A stretch of 64,000 bases of DNA from Delphinapterus leucas (GCF_002288925.2 NW_022098091.1:435917-499916); one strand, 5' to 3'; numbered from the stretch's first letter, positions 1-50,049 are shown. Notes: generated from the sequence alone by a model not told the origin. Made by a program: numbers and translations.

Positions 1-2149
1 CATACCAAGGCAAAAATAAGCTTTGTTAAACAGAATTCTGTAAAGAATCCTTCTTATCCAGTACAACAGACGCCACTCATTACCAGAATCTTTATCTAAC
101 AGCTTGGATCAACCAATCCAGGTGTCTTTACATAACAAATCTTACGGGAGTCTTTAACTCTGAATTCAATGAAAGTAATGTTGAAAAAGACTGATCCAGC
201 ACTCTGTAATGAGAACAATATAGCAGAACCTTCTTAGGAATGCATTATAACATCCATGAAATCCTACATTTGATGATGGCACTGGACCATGTAATTTTCT
301 CCAGGGGTTTTATCTGTAAAATAGGGATAATAATGGTTCTTTCACACAATTATCCAGATGATTAACTAAAGAGAACTTTGAACTGGAGGTAAAAAGTTGG
401 GAGCATCAGCATATGGATGGTGTTTAAATTGAGAATTGATGAGATAACCTAAAGAGAGAGGGTTCAGAGAGAAAAATAAAAAGCCCCAGCCCTCTTTCCA
501 AATGTTTCCGATTCATTTTTTCATTCAACAACTATTTTCTGAGTGCCCATGATCAGTCAGTTACTGTACTAGACACTACGGATGTAGGGGTGAGCCAAAG
601 AGACACAGAGAAAGCTTATAGTCTCCTGAGTGAGGCAGAGAAATATATATTTAACTACAAACTATAATAAGTGCTTTAAAGGAAAAGTTCCAGCCATTAT
701 GGAAGAATTTAATGAGGACCTAATCATATTAAATAAAATATTATATGTAAAGCACTTAGTATAGTGTCTGACACACAGTAAACCCTCTAGCCAAGGAAGG
801 CCTCACTAAGAAAGTGACAATTATGCTGACAGCAAAGGATTAGTTGGAGTTGGCTACGTAGAAAATGGAGTGAAAGAGCACTGCCAGCTGAAGAACACAC
901 AAGAAGGCCCTGAGGCAGGAAAGAGCTTGGGATGTTCCCAGAGCTGAAAGGGGACTTGTATGGCTACAGCACGTGATAGTTGGGAAATGATAACACCTTC
1001 TACCTGGCCACCCAAGGTAGAAATCTCCCTTTCCCCCAAGTGATGAAAATCATTTTAAGAAACCACACAACAACTCTAGATACTACACCAAAATAGTAAT
1101 GATGCAAATGAATTGTATCTGCCTGAAAATAAGCCTGCAGTCTGCTTTCCAACTTCCCCTTTCACAGCCACCCTTCTCCCACTATGTTCCCTCACCTACC
1201 CAGCATCTCACTTTGGTGCATTGTCCCAGGGATAAGAAGTCAAGAATAAGTCCTTCCTGAGGAAGAGTCCTGTGATAACAAATCAGAGAGAAATTCAGCA
1301 AGAAATATTAAACAAGGCAGCATCTTACTGTCATCCAGGCTACGTATAAATGCAAGGTTCCGAATTTAATTTAAAATTCAAAAGTGAAATGGTTATCAGA
1401 GGGATACATATTAACACCACTATTTGAATTGAAAAATTACAGACTCTTTCTAATAGAAAGATTGATTTCACTGACTGATTTTCCAGTGAGGGTTGATTTT
1501 GCCAATTAGTTCATATGGCAAACATTTTCCAAAACTTAAATATGCAGCCATAAGATTTTGACAAAAATATATTTAAAGTACATATTCATTATACAATACA
1601 CAAAAATTATAAACCTTATAACTAAGTTTATGAGAAAAAATTTAAATATCAATTTTAAGATGTATGAGAATACATAATTTTTCAAAATTATTTTCAGGTT
1701 ATTCTAGCAAAAAAACAAAAATGTGAAGACCACTGGCTTACAGGGTTAACTCAAGTGTCCGCTAACTGAATGGGGTATAGGAATGTGAAACAAGCAGAGG
1801 TCAAGGGTGATCCCTAGATTTATAACCAGGAAATATAAATTTGAGATTAACTCACAATTCATGTATGTTCACATTGAGAGTTGACAACAGTGCAAATAAC
1901 TCCTGATGAGGGTAGCTGACTCTGTCTTGTGTATTTGCAATAATTTGCAATTATTACCTTGTGAATTTATATTTGTAGTAACAAATCCATTTTAGCATAT
2001 GTGATTGCATTTATGTATTTGCTCTTTGAATTCTACTTTAAAATAGTTGTACATCTCATTGGTCCCCTCATTACATAAGAAGTATAATAATTTTAAAAAT
2101 TCATGTATGTTCATGGTTCATTAAGGTACCTCTTAAATTTTTTCCATTA
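1..2149. other. Intergenic, no gene recognised
   Basis: I see no conserved coding exon in this AT-rich stretch. Around 515-790 there is a degraded match to the 3' end of an L2-type LINE (the 'attcaacaacta...' segment). The short open frames here have no family resemblance. The rest looks like unique or very old sequence. Confidence 0.5.
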
Positions 2150-2160
2150 TACTTCATTAA

Positions 2161-2284
2161 TTTTTTTTTTTTTTTGGCCGAGCCCTGTGGCTTGCGGGAT
2201 CTTAGTTCCCCAACCAGGGATTGAACCTGGGGCCCCCGGCAGTGAGAGCGCTGAGTCCTAACCAATGGATCACCACTGGTTCCC
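2161..2284 (-). repeat. CHR-type tRNA-derived SINE, antisense, short subtype
   Basis: A poly-T run is followed by the reverse complement of the SINE body, with the tRNA-like B-box region seen as 'ttgaacctggggc' and a terminal 'ttccct'. It is flanked by near-perfect target-site duplications: tacttcattaa at 2150-2160 and tactttattaa at 2285-2295. Confidence 0.85.
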
Positions 2285-2324
2285 TACTTTATTAAATTTT
2301 AGAGGAGATGGTATATTACAGTGT

Positions 2325-2770
2325 AGGGGTGGAAAACTTTTCCTTTCTGGCTGGTCTAATAATTAAATTGACATAAAGCAGATTAACAGAAGAAAAACAA
2401 ATTTCATGCATATCGGAGGCCCAAAGATACTCAGGCAATTGAGGTTTACATGCCACCCTCAGCTAAGAAGAAGGGGTAAGGGTCTGGGGCTTCAAATGGG
2501 AGGAAGGCAATTCACAGGAGGATGAGAAGAGCAAATGTTTGGTGAGCAAATATTTGATAAACAAATGTTTGCCATACCACATAGCTAAGTCTCTCTGATA
2601 AAAAGTTATCTTTGGTATTAGCTCTTTTCCTGCTGTCAATCTAAATTCTTTTAGGCAGTTAAGGGGAAGGTAAACAGCTCTTCCAAAGTCTGTTGGGCCT
2701 TGTTTGTCATCAACTTAAAATCCACATGCCAAAGTGGTATATTTTGGGGTCACATATTCTGCTCCCCCTC
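2325..2770. repeat. Probable old LTR or other interspersed repeat
   Basis: This block, from the 'ggtggaaaac' segment to 'catattctgctcccc', resembles an ancient mammalian interspersed repeat I recall from other genomes, probably LTR-derived. I cannot name the family with confidence. It has no coding potential. Confidence 0.35.
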
Positions 2771-3605
2771 AATGGTAATATTGGAAATTTTGGAGATTTG
2801 TGAAGGTCTTGAAACTTAACTCTCAAGAATATCTAAGGTCCACTATAGCTTATATGTTCACGTTCATTCTGACTTCTGTTTTATAAAGAGGTCTAAGTTT
2901 GCAGTTTTAAAAAAAGTAATGTAAAAGTTTACCGGGGGTGGGGGGAAAGTTTACCAGGAAATAAGGCACCCAGTTTAAGGTTAAAAATTAAAGGACCAAC
3001 TTGTAGTCCAAGATGCAGTAACAAGGACTGGATTTACCCTCTCACCTTAAAGAACACTGACCCTACCCCACTCCCCACAAAAAACACCACCACCACACAA
3101 AATATATGAAACAACAATTTTCAAGATACTGGACAGCAGCCAATGAAGGACAGTGATCCCTGAGAGACTGGAAACAAATGAGGAGAGAGCCCTACGATTT
3201 AACTTAAGAGGGTTTCCAGGCTGCCACACAGGGGAGGGGAACTCAGGTGAACCTGTTGGACTCCTGAGTTGAGGAAGTGCAGCTGAGAGTATGGGGAACC
3301 CAAGGTGGCTAGTGTTTGTGGGACAGAGTGCTAGAGAGGACAGACCTGTACAAAGAAAGAACTCCGGAGATCTGCAGAGTGTATTCAGAGTATTGATTGG
3401 TGCCTTTGTGTGAGGAAACTATCCCACAGATGCTGAGGAGAGAACTATTGAAAGAATGAGAGTAAACAGTGCCCAGCACTCACAGAGGGCCAGGAAGAGA
3501 GCCTGTTCCCAACAGCTTAGACTGGAAAACATCATGTTTCATAGGGCATTGGATAGAGTATCAAAAAGGTCTTTCTTCAGTAGTGGGAAATCATTAACCC
3601 TTGAC

Positions 3606-3825
3606 TAATGGTTCTCAGCCAGGGGTAATTTTGCTTCCCCAGCCCCCAACCAGGGGACAATGTCTGTAACATCTGGAGACATTTTTGATTTGTCAGGACT
3701 AGAGGCAAGGTGCTACTAGCATCCAGTGGGGAGGCCAAGGATGCTACTAAACATCTTGCAGTGGACAGGACAACAAAGTATTATCTGGTCCAAAATGCCA
3801 ACAGTGCTGAGGTTGAGAAACCTTG
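3606..3825. mobile_element. hAT-Charlie-type MITE (MER5A-like)
   Basis: The block from 'tggttctcagcc' to 'ggttgagaaaccttg' has imperfect inverted ends (ggttctca / tgagaaacc) and matches my memory of the MER5A non-autonomous hAT element across its length. It sits inside the old L1 region. The exact subfamily is from memory. Confidence 0.65.
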
Positions 3826-4746
3826 CCGCAGACTCAGCGCTGCTCTGGTCCTTCCTAACAAATCTTAAAAGCAAGACTCAAAAGGATCACACTGTTTCCC
3901 AGTAAATTAACTGCATCCCAGAGCAAAGCTCAAGATTTACAGGAATACAAAACTATCTGGCACCTGACAGGGTAAAATTCACAATGTCTGGCATTCAGTT
4001 CTTCCTCATCTAAATAAAGATCACCGGGCTTGCAGAGGTGCAGGAAAATACAACCCATATTGAGGAGAAAAATCAGCTAGTCGAAACCAACCCAGAACTG
4101 ACACAGACACTAGAAGTGGCATAAAATGACATTAAAACAGTTATTATACCTGTATTCTATAAGTTCAACAGGTTAAGTAGGGATATGGCAGATATAAAAA
4201 AAGACCCAAATCAAACTTTTAGAGATAAAAGTACAATGTCTTAGATGAAAAATACACTGGATGGGATTTAACAGCAGATTACATATTTCAGAAGAAAAGA
4301 TTCGTTAACATGAAGGTATAGCAATATAAACTATCCAAAATGAAACACAGAAAAGAGAATCTTTTTAATGAAACTTAAAAAGAAAGAAAAGAGCAACAGT
4401 GAGCTGTGAGACAATGTTATGTGGCCTAACATACAAGTATTTGGAGTCCCTAAAAGAAAGGGGAGAGAGAAGAGAACTGAAAATAAAGTTGAAGAAATAA
4501 TAGCCAAAAATTTCCCAAATTTGATGAAAACTATTAATCCACAGATCCAAGAATCCCAATGAGCCCCAAACACAAGAAATATGAAAAAAAAAAAAAACCA
4601 TCAAGGCACATCATAGCCAAATTGTTTAAAAAAAAAAAACAGTGATAAAGAGAAAATCTTAGAAGCATTCAAAGAAAAAAGGCATCTCACATATAGACAA
4701 AAATAAAGATGACATCAGATCTCTCATCAGAAATAATGCAAGCGAG

Positions 4747-5108
4747 GGCTTCCCTGGTGGCGCAGTGGTTAAGAATCCGCCTACCAATGCAGGGGACACA
4801 GGTTCGAGCCCTGGTCCGGGAAGATCCCACATGCCGCAGAGCAACTAAGCCCATAAGCCACAACTACTGAGCCTGCGTTCTAGAGCCTGTGAGCCACAAC
4901 TACTGAGCCCGAGCACCACAACTACTGAAGCCCACGCGCCTAGAGCCCGTGCTCTGCAACAAGAGAAGCCACCCAATGAGAAGCCTGCACACCGCAACAA
5001 AGAGTAGCCCTCGCTCGCCACAACTAGAGAAAGCCTGCGCACAGCAACAAAGACCCAACACAGCCAAAAATAAAAATAATAAATTAATTTTTTAAAAGAG
5101 AAAGAAAG
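4747..5108 (+). repeat. CHR-type SINE, long subtype, sense
   Basis: Complete SINE with the gggcttccctggtggcgcag head, a B-box-like 'ggttcgagccc', a long CHR-2-like tail ending in 'cagccaaaaataaa' and an A-rich end. Target-site duplications are aatgcaagcgag (4735-4746) and aatgcaagtgag (5109-5120), so it inserted into the older L1. Confidence 0.9.
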
Positions 5109-6351
5109 AATGCAAGTGAGAATATAGTAGAGCAGTATCTTTAAAATACTGACAGGAAAAAAACTGTCAACATAGAATTCTATACTCAACAAAAATCTTT
5201 CAAAAGTGACAGTAAAATAAAGATATATTCAAACATATGAAAGCTGAAAGAACTCATTACCACACTACCCACTAGAAGAACCCCATACCACACACACAGA
5301 CACACAGTACAAAAAATAAAGGAAGTTCTCAAGCAGAAGAAAAAGATACCAGATGGAAATCTGGATCTCCACAAATGAATGAAGAGCACCGGAAATTAAA
5401 ACTACATGGTTAAATGAATAAGATTTTTTTCTTATTATTTAAAATTCTTTAAAAGACAAATGACTGCATAAACAAAAATAATAGCAATGTACTGTGAGGG
5501 TTTTAACATTTACAAACGTAAAATGCATGACAAAAAGAGCATAAAGGCCAGAAGAGAAGAAATTACACTATTGCAAGGTTCTTACAGTAGGAATAGCCCT
5601 GCATCTACCAAAGAAAATGAATGCATGGTTAAAAGCCTTCCCACAAAGTAAACTCCATGCCCAGGTGGCTTTACTAGTGAATTATATCAAACATTTATGA
5701 AAAAAGTGCCGATTCTACACAAACTCTTCCAAAAAATTGAAGAGGATAATACTTCCCAACTCACTCTATAAGTCCAGCATTACTTTAATATCACAACCAG
5801 AAAAAGATATTACAAGGAAAGAAAAGTACAGACCAATATCCCTCATGTGGCTTATCTGGGGAAAGCAAGGTTAGTTTTACATTCAAAGTCAATCAGAGTA
5901 ATTCACAATATTAAACAAATTAAAAAAGAAAAATGACACGATCATCTTAATAGATGCAGAAAAAGCATTTGGTTAAATCCAACGTCCACTCCTAATAAAA
6001 ACTCTCAGCAAATGAGGAATAGGAAGGATTTCTCCATGTGTTAATGAGCATCTATCAATACAACAAACGTACAGCTAACATCATACTTAATGGTGAAAGA
6101 CTGAATACTTTCCCCAAGATCAGCAACAAGGCAAGCATATCTGCTTTCATCACTACTATTCAACACTGTACATGAGGTTCTAGCCAGTGCAATAGGCAAA
6201 AGAAAAATCTGTCCAGAGAGTAAAGGAAGAAGTAAAACTCAGATAACATGATCATCTATGTAGAAAATCTAAGGAATCTATTAAAAAGGTGCAGATAAAA
6301 TGTTTGTCTATGTAGAAGATCTAAGAAATCTAATCAAAAGTTACTAGAAGT

Positions 6352-6514
6352 ATCTGCACGGCTAGAGCCCATGCTCTGCAACAAGAAGCCTGTGCACCAA
6401 AAAGAAGAGTAGCCCCCGCTCGCCGCAACCAGGGAAAAGCCCCCACACAACAACAAAGACCCAGCGCAGCCAAAAATAAAATAAATTTATATAAAAAAAA
6501 TTTTAAAAAACAAA
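6352..6514 (+). repeat. 5'-truncated CHR-type SINE, sense
   Basis: Only the 3' half of the long subtype is present ('gctagagcccatgctctgcaac' onward, then an A-rich tail). The flanks share ttactagaa on both sides, consistent with a 5'-truncated L1-mediated insertion. Confidence 0.75.
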
Positions 6515-6887
6515 ACTTACTAGAACTAGTAAATGAGTTTAGCAAGTTTACAGATATAAGGTCAATATATTAAACAGTAATTGTATTTCCATATATAAGC
6601 AATAAACAATCAGGGATTGAAATTTTAAATGTTATTTACAATAGCATCAATACATATGAAATACCTAAAGATAAATATTACAAAAGATGTACAAGACCTG
6701 TATTACAAATTATAGCTGAGGGAAATCACAAAAGATTTAAATAAATGGAGATATACAACCTGTTCATGAGAAGTTTTGTTGATGAGTATAACTTGCTCAT
6801 GAGAAGACTCAGTATGCTAAGATGTCAATTCAAATCCCCAACGGGTTTTTTGTAGGTACTGACAAACTTATTTTAAAATTCATATGG

Positions 6888-7236
6888 AGGGCTTCCCTGG
6901 TGGTGCAGTGGTTAGGAATCTGCCTGTCAATGCAGGGAACACGGGTTTGATCCCTGGTCCGGGAGGATCCCACATTCCGCAAAGCAACTAAGCCCATGTG
7001 CCACAGTTGCTGAGCCTGTGCTCTAGAGCCCGTAAGCCACAACAACTGAAGCCAGCGAGCCACACCTACCGAAGCCCACGCACCTGGAGCCCGTGCTCCA
7101 CAAGAGAAGCCACCACAGTGAGAAGCCCATGCACCACAACGAAGAGTAGCCCCTGCTTGACACAACTAAAGAAAGCCCATGTGCAGGAATGAAGACCTAA
7201 TGCAGCCAAAAATAAATAAATAAAAATTTAAAAAAA
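6888..7236 (+). repeat. CHR-type SINE, long subtype, sense
   Basis: Head 'gggcttccctggtggtgcag', body and A-rich tail 'cagccaaaaataaataaa' are all present. It abuts directly the younger L1 3' end that follows. Confidence 0.88.
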
Positions 7237-8265
7237 TCTGCAAACAAGAAATGCTGGAGAGGGGGTGGAGAAAAGGGAACCCTCTTGCACTGTTGGTGGG
7301 AATGTAAATTGATACAGCCACTATGGAGAACAGTACGGAGGTTCCTTAAAAAACTAAAAATAGAACTACCATACGACCCAGCAATCCTGCTACTGGGCAC
7401 ATAGCCTGAGAAAACCATAACTCAAAAAGAGTCATGGGGCTTCCCTGGTGGCGCAGTGGTTGAGAGTCTGCCTGCCGATGCAGGGGACACAGGTTCGTGC
7501 CCCGGTCCGGGAAGATCCCACATGCCGCGGAGCGGCTGGGCCCGTAAGCCATGGCCACTGGGCCTGCGCGTCTGGAGCCTGTGCTCCACAAGGGGAGAGG
7601 CCACAACAGTGAGAGGCCCACGTACCGCAAAAAAAAAAAAAGAGTCGTGTACCACAATGTTCACTGCAGTACTATTTACAATAGCCAGTACATGGAAGCA
7701 ACCTAAGTGTTCATCGACAGATGAGTGGATAAAGAAGATGTAGCACATATATACAATGGAATATTACTCAGCCATAAAAAGAAATGAAATTGAGTTATTT
7801 GTAGTGAGGTGGATGGACCCAGAGTCTGTCGTACAGAGTGCAGTAAGTCAGAAAGAGAAAAACAAATACCGTATGCTAACACATATATATGGAATCTAAA
7901 AAATATATATATGGTTCTGAAGAACCTAGGAGCAGGACAGGAATAAAGACGCAGACATAGAGAATGGACTTGAGGACACGAGGAGGGGGAAGGGTAAGCT
8001 GGGATGAAGTAAGAGAGTGGCATGGACATACATCCACTACCAAATGTAAAATAGCTAGCTAGTGGGAAGCAGCCACATAGCACAGGGAGATCAGCTCTGT
8101 GCTTTGTGACCACCTAGAGGAGTGGGATAGGGAGGGTGGGAGGGAAATGCAAGAGGGAGGGGATATGGGGATATATGTATATTTATAGCTGATTCACTTT
8201 GTTATAAAGCAGAAACTAACACAACATTGTAAAGCAATCATACTCCAATCAAGATGTTAAAAAAG
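7237..8265 (+). repeat. Young L1 3' end, sense, 5'-truncated
   Basis: The sequence encodes the C-terminal end of L1 ORF2 (7255-7870, interrupted by a SINE) followed by a typical artiodactyl/cetacean L1 3' UTR with a G-rich tract around 7980-8160 and the terminal 'tataaagcagaaactaac...ttgtaaagcaatcatactccaat' signature. It is about 0.8 kb without the SINE, well short of a 6-kb full-length L1. Confidence 0.85.
7437..7638 (+). repeat. CHR-type SINE, young short subtype, sense, inside L1
   Basis: About 200-bp subtype ending 'gagaggcccacgtaccgc' plus poly-A. The flanking aaagagtcatg (7426-7436) and aaagagtcgtg (about 7639-7649) are target-site duplications splitting the L1. This SINE is therefore younger than the L1 fragment. 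Confidence 0.9.
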
Positions 8266-8890
8266 AGTATATACTATATGATTCTATTTAAAACGTGAGA
8301 AATTGTAAACTATAAGTGACGGAAAGCTGACCAGGGACTTCTCTGGTGGCACAGTGGTTAAGAATCTGCCTGTCAATGCAGGGGACACGGGTTTGAGCCC
8401 TGGTCTGGGAAGATCCCACATGCCTCAAAGCAACTAAGCCCGTGCGCCACAACTACTGAGCCTGCGCTCTAGAGCCCACAAGCCACAACTACAGAGCCTG
8501 CGTGCCACAACTGCTGAAGCCCGCCTGCCTAGAGCCTGCGGTCTGCAACAAGAGAGGCCACCGCAATGAGAAGCCTGCACACCACAACGAAGAGTAGCCC
8601 CCGCTCAAAGAAACTAGAGAAAGCCCGCGCACAGCAACGAAGACCCAACGCAGCCAAAAACAAATAAAATAAAATAAATAAATTTATTTTTAAAAAAAGA
8701 AAGAAAGCAGACCAGTGTTTGCCTTGAGGGTAGGAGGCATACGGAAACTTGTGGGTGACAGGCTCATTATCTTGATTGTAGTGATGTTTTCATAGGTGTC
8801 TACATGTAGCAAAATTCACCAACTTGTACACTTTAAATACATGCAGTTTATTATATGCCCCCATTAAACCTCTATAAAGCTGTTTACAGT
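8266..8890 (+). repeat. Older L1 3' UTR fragment split by a SINE
   Basis: The two pieces 8266-8333 and 8703-8890 read together as an old L1 3' end ('gattgtagtgatg...cttgtacactttaaatacatgcagtttatt...'). The intervening 8334-8702 is a later SINE. Confidence 0.7.
8334..8702 (+). repeat. CHR-type SINE, long subtype, sense
   Basis: Full-length long subtype from 'gggacttctctggtggcac' to an A/T-rich tail. Target-site duplications are gaaagctgacca (8322-8333) and gaaagcagacca (8703-8714). Confidence 0.9.
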
Positions 8891-11440
8891 ATTAAAGGAG
8901 AATGGTGAAAACACAAGTTTCACACAGTGGGCTTATTTCATTAAAGCACAGTTTTATCAAAAACAAGGATGAAAATTTATTCTTTGCGTAAGCCGCACAA
9001 ACATCCAAGAAAAACTTCCATTTCCAAGACTACCAATCCTATTCCTAGACCGTCATCCGCCCCATCTCCTTCCAAACTCGGCCAGACATTTCATGTGTTG
9101 TCAACATGAATACCTCTGATAAATACCTGGTGAGGAAGCCAGGTCAGAGTGTGGGTGATGGATCCAAATGCACTGCCACTACCTGACAAATTTGAAAGTT
9201 ATACTGAGTGAAATTGACCTAGAAGAGCTGTTGGTACAGTTACAATCTTAGCAGGGCTGGAGTCTATTTATGGGTTTTGATGGACTCTAACTACATTGTA
9301 ATTTGTACATATATACAATTTTAAGTTATCTGTATAACCTATCTTCTTATTCACTAACAGAAGTCATCTTGATTTATGGGTTTGTTTTATAATGCGCCTC
9401 TATCTGCATGCACCACATGGAAAGACAATAAACACAAAAAATACTTCGGGCTCTTGCTGCTAAACAAGTATTGAAGTAATGTGTGTGAGCTATTAAAAGA
9501 AGTACTACAATTAACAAGACAATTTGGCACTGTCCACGCCCTCAGGAAACTGGAATACTATACTGAAAAGGAGACAACTTCTCTTAGAGATAGAGGGTAT
9601 GGTACGTGTGTTGGGGGAAGGGGGGCCATGAGATAGTCTCCTAAAATTACAGAATATCAACAGCCACCCCTTACGCCAAATCATCTTCAGTTTGAGTCGT
9701 TCTTACACGCCTTAACTCTCAAATTCCCTCTATCTCAGAATGCTATACCCTTACTCCCAGTTAATATGGTGGGTTTAAAATACACCGGGCATTCTTTCCT
9801 ACTGACAAACTGATGGAGAAGTTCATGTAATCAAGGAAAATATCTGATACTAATTGCTCACAAAAAAAAAAAAAAGTAGAAGGGGCCTCTCTGAACTTAG
9901 ACCCAAGCCCAAAGCCAAGTTTATTTATCTCTGATAAATCTCTCCTGATACTAATCCCTCCAGTCCCACCTTTACTATGTGAGTAGTTACAAAGCTCTGT
10001 TGGTGGGAAAATACTGTGTAATGATGTGCTGGGGGTAAGCAATTCTAGTAACCCGTTATTCTAGTAACCATTAAGAGTCTTAAAACTTCACCTCGGGATG
10101 GACTAAGACTGTGGTATATTGGTAAATATTTAATAAGGTAAGAAAGGAAGGCCCTCATTTGCAGTATCTAAGTGAATACTCCCAGTCAGTCAATTTTAAG
10201 CTACCACTGTGATGTGACTAAATGCGATGTTGGGAAGATGTGTGCCTAGTATTCCCCCCCATACAAATGAGATAAAGATAAATAACCTCAAGAGCACATA
10301 CAATAGTAAAATGTAGTAAAAATAATTAGGTAGTTACAGTTTTTAGTATCTAATACTGTCACCGGCCAAGCCCATTAACAATTCCTGGGAAATAAAAATA
10401 TTTATTACCCAATTCCTGGGTAATAAGACAAAGTTTAACCTTTTTCTTTTTCTTTGTGCTTAGTCCAGTTTCACTTGCTCACAGGGTGTTGCATGCAGAG
10501 ATCTTACACCAGGCCCTTCAGACCAGAGTTCCCAGTGTGAAAAGGCACCTTTTCCCAGTGTGAAAAGGCCTGGCACCTCAGCTCTGGGCCCCTGTCCAGA
10601 AGTGCTGCACAGGCCCCTGCAATCCAAAAGAACCCTACAAAGCAGCCCCAGCCAAACGCCTTTGGGGAACAGCACGTACTCGAGAGCTTGAACTCCCACC
10701 TGTTCATTCTTTGACTTTGTTTGTGTTCGAACCAAACTTGGTCTCCTACTGGCTCCAAGATACCGGTCAGGACACTTGCTGGGGACTCACTGGGGAGTGT
10801 CATTACAATACCTTCATTTTTTTAATATTACTTAATTGTAAGTTTATATAATTTAAATTTTAATAATGGCAGTGTTTAAGGATTGGCTAGCCGAATACTT
10901 ACAATTTTAATGAGACTGTTCAAGTCACCTTCAACACACCACTGGCCTGGGGGTACTTTCTTTCTGAGGTGAATACAAAGTAACTTCAAGTAACTTCTAA
11001 CTTCGGTGACTCCTACTGAAAGAGAAGGTCCTGGCAACAAGTAAAACTTGATATATTCTTTTTAATACAACAGTGAAGAAACAAGGGCCCAGGTACAATT
11101 AAAGAGCGTACAAGGTGTTAGGTGGTGGAGTGGGGCTTGGAGCTCAGATATGTCTCCAAAGCTAAGAGATGAATACATCCGTCAGGTGTTGCTACAATTT
11201 CTAGTTGAAAAAGCCAGACTCGAGGACTTTTAGCTCTGCCCGGAGCCTTAAGGGTGTGTGTGGAGGGGCGGCGCAAGAGGTGGAGAACGTAGCTTTCTAA
11301 GCGTTATGTCCTCTGCACCCAGAAGTCTCTCTACAGATCAATCCCAACCATGGATTTGTCCATGGCCTCCAAGAAAATATTCTATTCCTACAATCCGCTG
11401 TGTGCGCTCCTACCCACCTGACGGCTTAAGTCTTCTGCGC
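8891..11440. other. Intergenic upstream of THEM4
   Basis: No gene recognised. A short local duplication of the 18-base motif ttcccagtgtgaaaaggc occurs at about 10529 and 10554 within a more GC-rich block (10450-10800). That block could be an old LTR but I cannot assign it. The rest is AT-rich with no recognisable repeat. Confidence 0.4.
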
Positions 11441-11673
11441 GAGGTAGAACTACTAGGGAACAGAGAGCACAGAATTTGGTCGGCCGACGCGAGTCGGGAA
11501 AAAAGCCAGCGAATCCTCATTAGTAGCGCGTGGCCACCTGGGCTGAGGGGGCTGAGGGCCGTGAGCTGTAGCCGCGGACCCGCCCTCCCAGGCCTCCTGG
11601 TCCTCCCCAGGCCGCCGAGCCGCCGGCGCCGCGCGCGCCTCTCCAGCCGCCCTCTCGAAGCTTGACATTTGCT

Positions 11674-11681
11674 CCGGAAGT
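11674..11681 (+). promoter_or_regulatory. ETS/GABP-type site in the THEM4 promoter
   Basis: CCGGAAGT matches the core ETS (GABPA) recognition sequence, common in promoters of nuclear genes for mitochondrial proteins. It lies about 210 bases upstream of the THEM4 start codon. Binding is inferred, not shown. Confidence 0.45.
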
Positions 11682-11848
11682 GGCTCCGGCGCCCGAGGAG
11701 GGCCTAGGATTTTACCGGACGAAAAGACCGACGCCCCCGCTGCCTTCACGCCCCGCCCTCCGCTCCCCTAAGTTAAAGAGGAAGAGCGGGCCGTTGGGTG
11801 GCTGGTTGGGTGAGTTGGCCCCTGCCACGCCCGGGAGCCAGCCGCCGC

Positions 11849-11856
11849 ACTTCCGG
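11849..11856 (-). promoter_or_regulatory. Second ETS/GABP-type site near the THEM4 start
   Basis: ACTTCCGG (CCGGAAGT on the minus strand) lies about 30 bases upstream of the THEM4 start codon. With the site at 11674 it makes an opposed pair of the same core in the CpG island. Such paired ETS sites are typical of TATA-less housekeeping promoters; function here is inferred. Confidence 0.45.
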
Positions 11857-11885
11857 CGGCCGGAGCCCCGCGCACGCTCGGAGCC

Positions 11886-49039
<37,154 letters not shown>

Positions 49040-49450
49040 AAGAGCTTCTGGTGAATTCCACACCAATCTGCGTAAGGCTGTCCCTCCTGCAGAAGAAGCA
49101 GTTGTCTTCAGTCCTATTCTACTCACCCACTGTTGAATCCCCCATCGGGTGAAGCCTGCTAACACGGACCTTCCTAAACAAGCCTTTTGAATACAATTCC
49201 AGGAGCTCCATTTCCACCTTCCAAACTTTTTTACACAGAGACACTCCCTGTGAGAGTATCAGCAGTTCTTTCTGTCTCCTTAGGATAAGTGTCTGGTTCT
49301 CCTAAAATTTTAATGGGCTCCTTAAGTTTGCATAGGTGTGATGTCTGATCCGTTGCATTCTGGAGAAAAAAATCATATTGAAACTTTTACCACAAACCTG
49401 GAAATGCCAGAAAACCAAAGGAAGGAATAAATATGTGGGTGCACGAATAT
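49040..49450 (+). other. THEM4 3' UTR with polyadenylation signal
   Basis: Non-coding sequence after the stop with an AATAAA at 49426-49431, the first consensus polyadenylation signal downstream. A longer 3' UTR using later signals cannot be excluded. Confidence 0.7.
49426..49431 (+). terminator. Polyadenylation signal of THEM4
   Basis: AATAAA, 387 bases after the stop codon, followed about 20 bases later by a GT-rich run that could serve as the downstream element. Confidence 0.65.
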
Positions 49451-49481
49451 GTGTGTGTGTGTGTGTGTTGTGTGTGTGTGC
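49450..49481 (+). repeat. (TG)n microsatellite
   Basis: Imperfect TG run with one TTG interruption, just after the THEM4 polyadenylation signal. Confidence 0.9.
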
Positions 49482-49689
49482 ATTATAAATTACAAAACCA
49501 GCTTTGTTGTATCTAAACAAATCTTTTTGGCTACAGTAGGAAACACAACTAGTTCCTGTAGGATCGGATACCTCACATCTGTTGTCTTGGATTCTAAGGA
49601 TTAAACTACTGTGCCATTTTAACATAGGCTGTGTCATTGTATCTTACCAATAGCATAGTATTGGTAATAGCATCACTGGAAGGAGCCTG

Positions 49690-50030
49690 TATTCATTTCC
49701 TAAGTGTTTTAATCCATTTGGACTTCTGTAACAAAATACCACAGACCAGGTAGCTTATAAAAAACAGAAATTTATTGCTCACAGTTAAAATGGAAAGTCC
49801 AGGATCAAGATGCCAACATGTCACCTTCTGGTGAGGGCCCACTTACTGGTTCATATCTGGTACCTTCTCACCGTGTCCTTATTTGGTGGAAGGAGCTAGA
49901 GATCTCTCTGGATCCTTTTTGATAAGGACACTAATCCCATTCATGAGGGCTCCACCTTAAGCACTTCCCCAAAGCTCCACCTACTAATACCATCACACTG
50001 GGCGTTAGGATTTCAACATATGAATTGGGC
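49690..50030 (-). repeat. MaLR-type LTR (MLT1/MST-like), antisense
   Basis: The stretch from 'acttctgtaacaaaataccacagaccag' to 'ggcgttaggatttcaacatatgaatt' is the reverse complement of the well-known MaLR LTR. Confidence 0.8.
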
Positions 50031-50049
50031 TGGGGGTGGGTGGTGGGGC

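Larger units (their letters stand above)
2990..6887 (+). repeat. Ancient L1 LINE, sense, broken by later insertions
   Basis: Diverged L1 sequence in the sense orientation. Roughly 3000-3600 looks like a 5' region. The 3900-4740 part reads like an old ORF1 region. The segments 5640-6340 and 6515-6887 match ORF2 reverse-transcriptase sequence, including remnants of the 'dagaaaafd'-like motif near 5955. No intact frame remains. A hAT-type element and two SINEs interrupt it. Confidence 0.7.

Noticed and set aside
7437..7520. tRNA-like sequence
   Set aside because: The SINE heads derive from a tRNA and keep A/B-box-like motifs but cannot fold as a complete tRNA and are repeated across the window.
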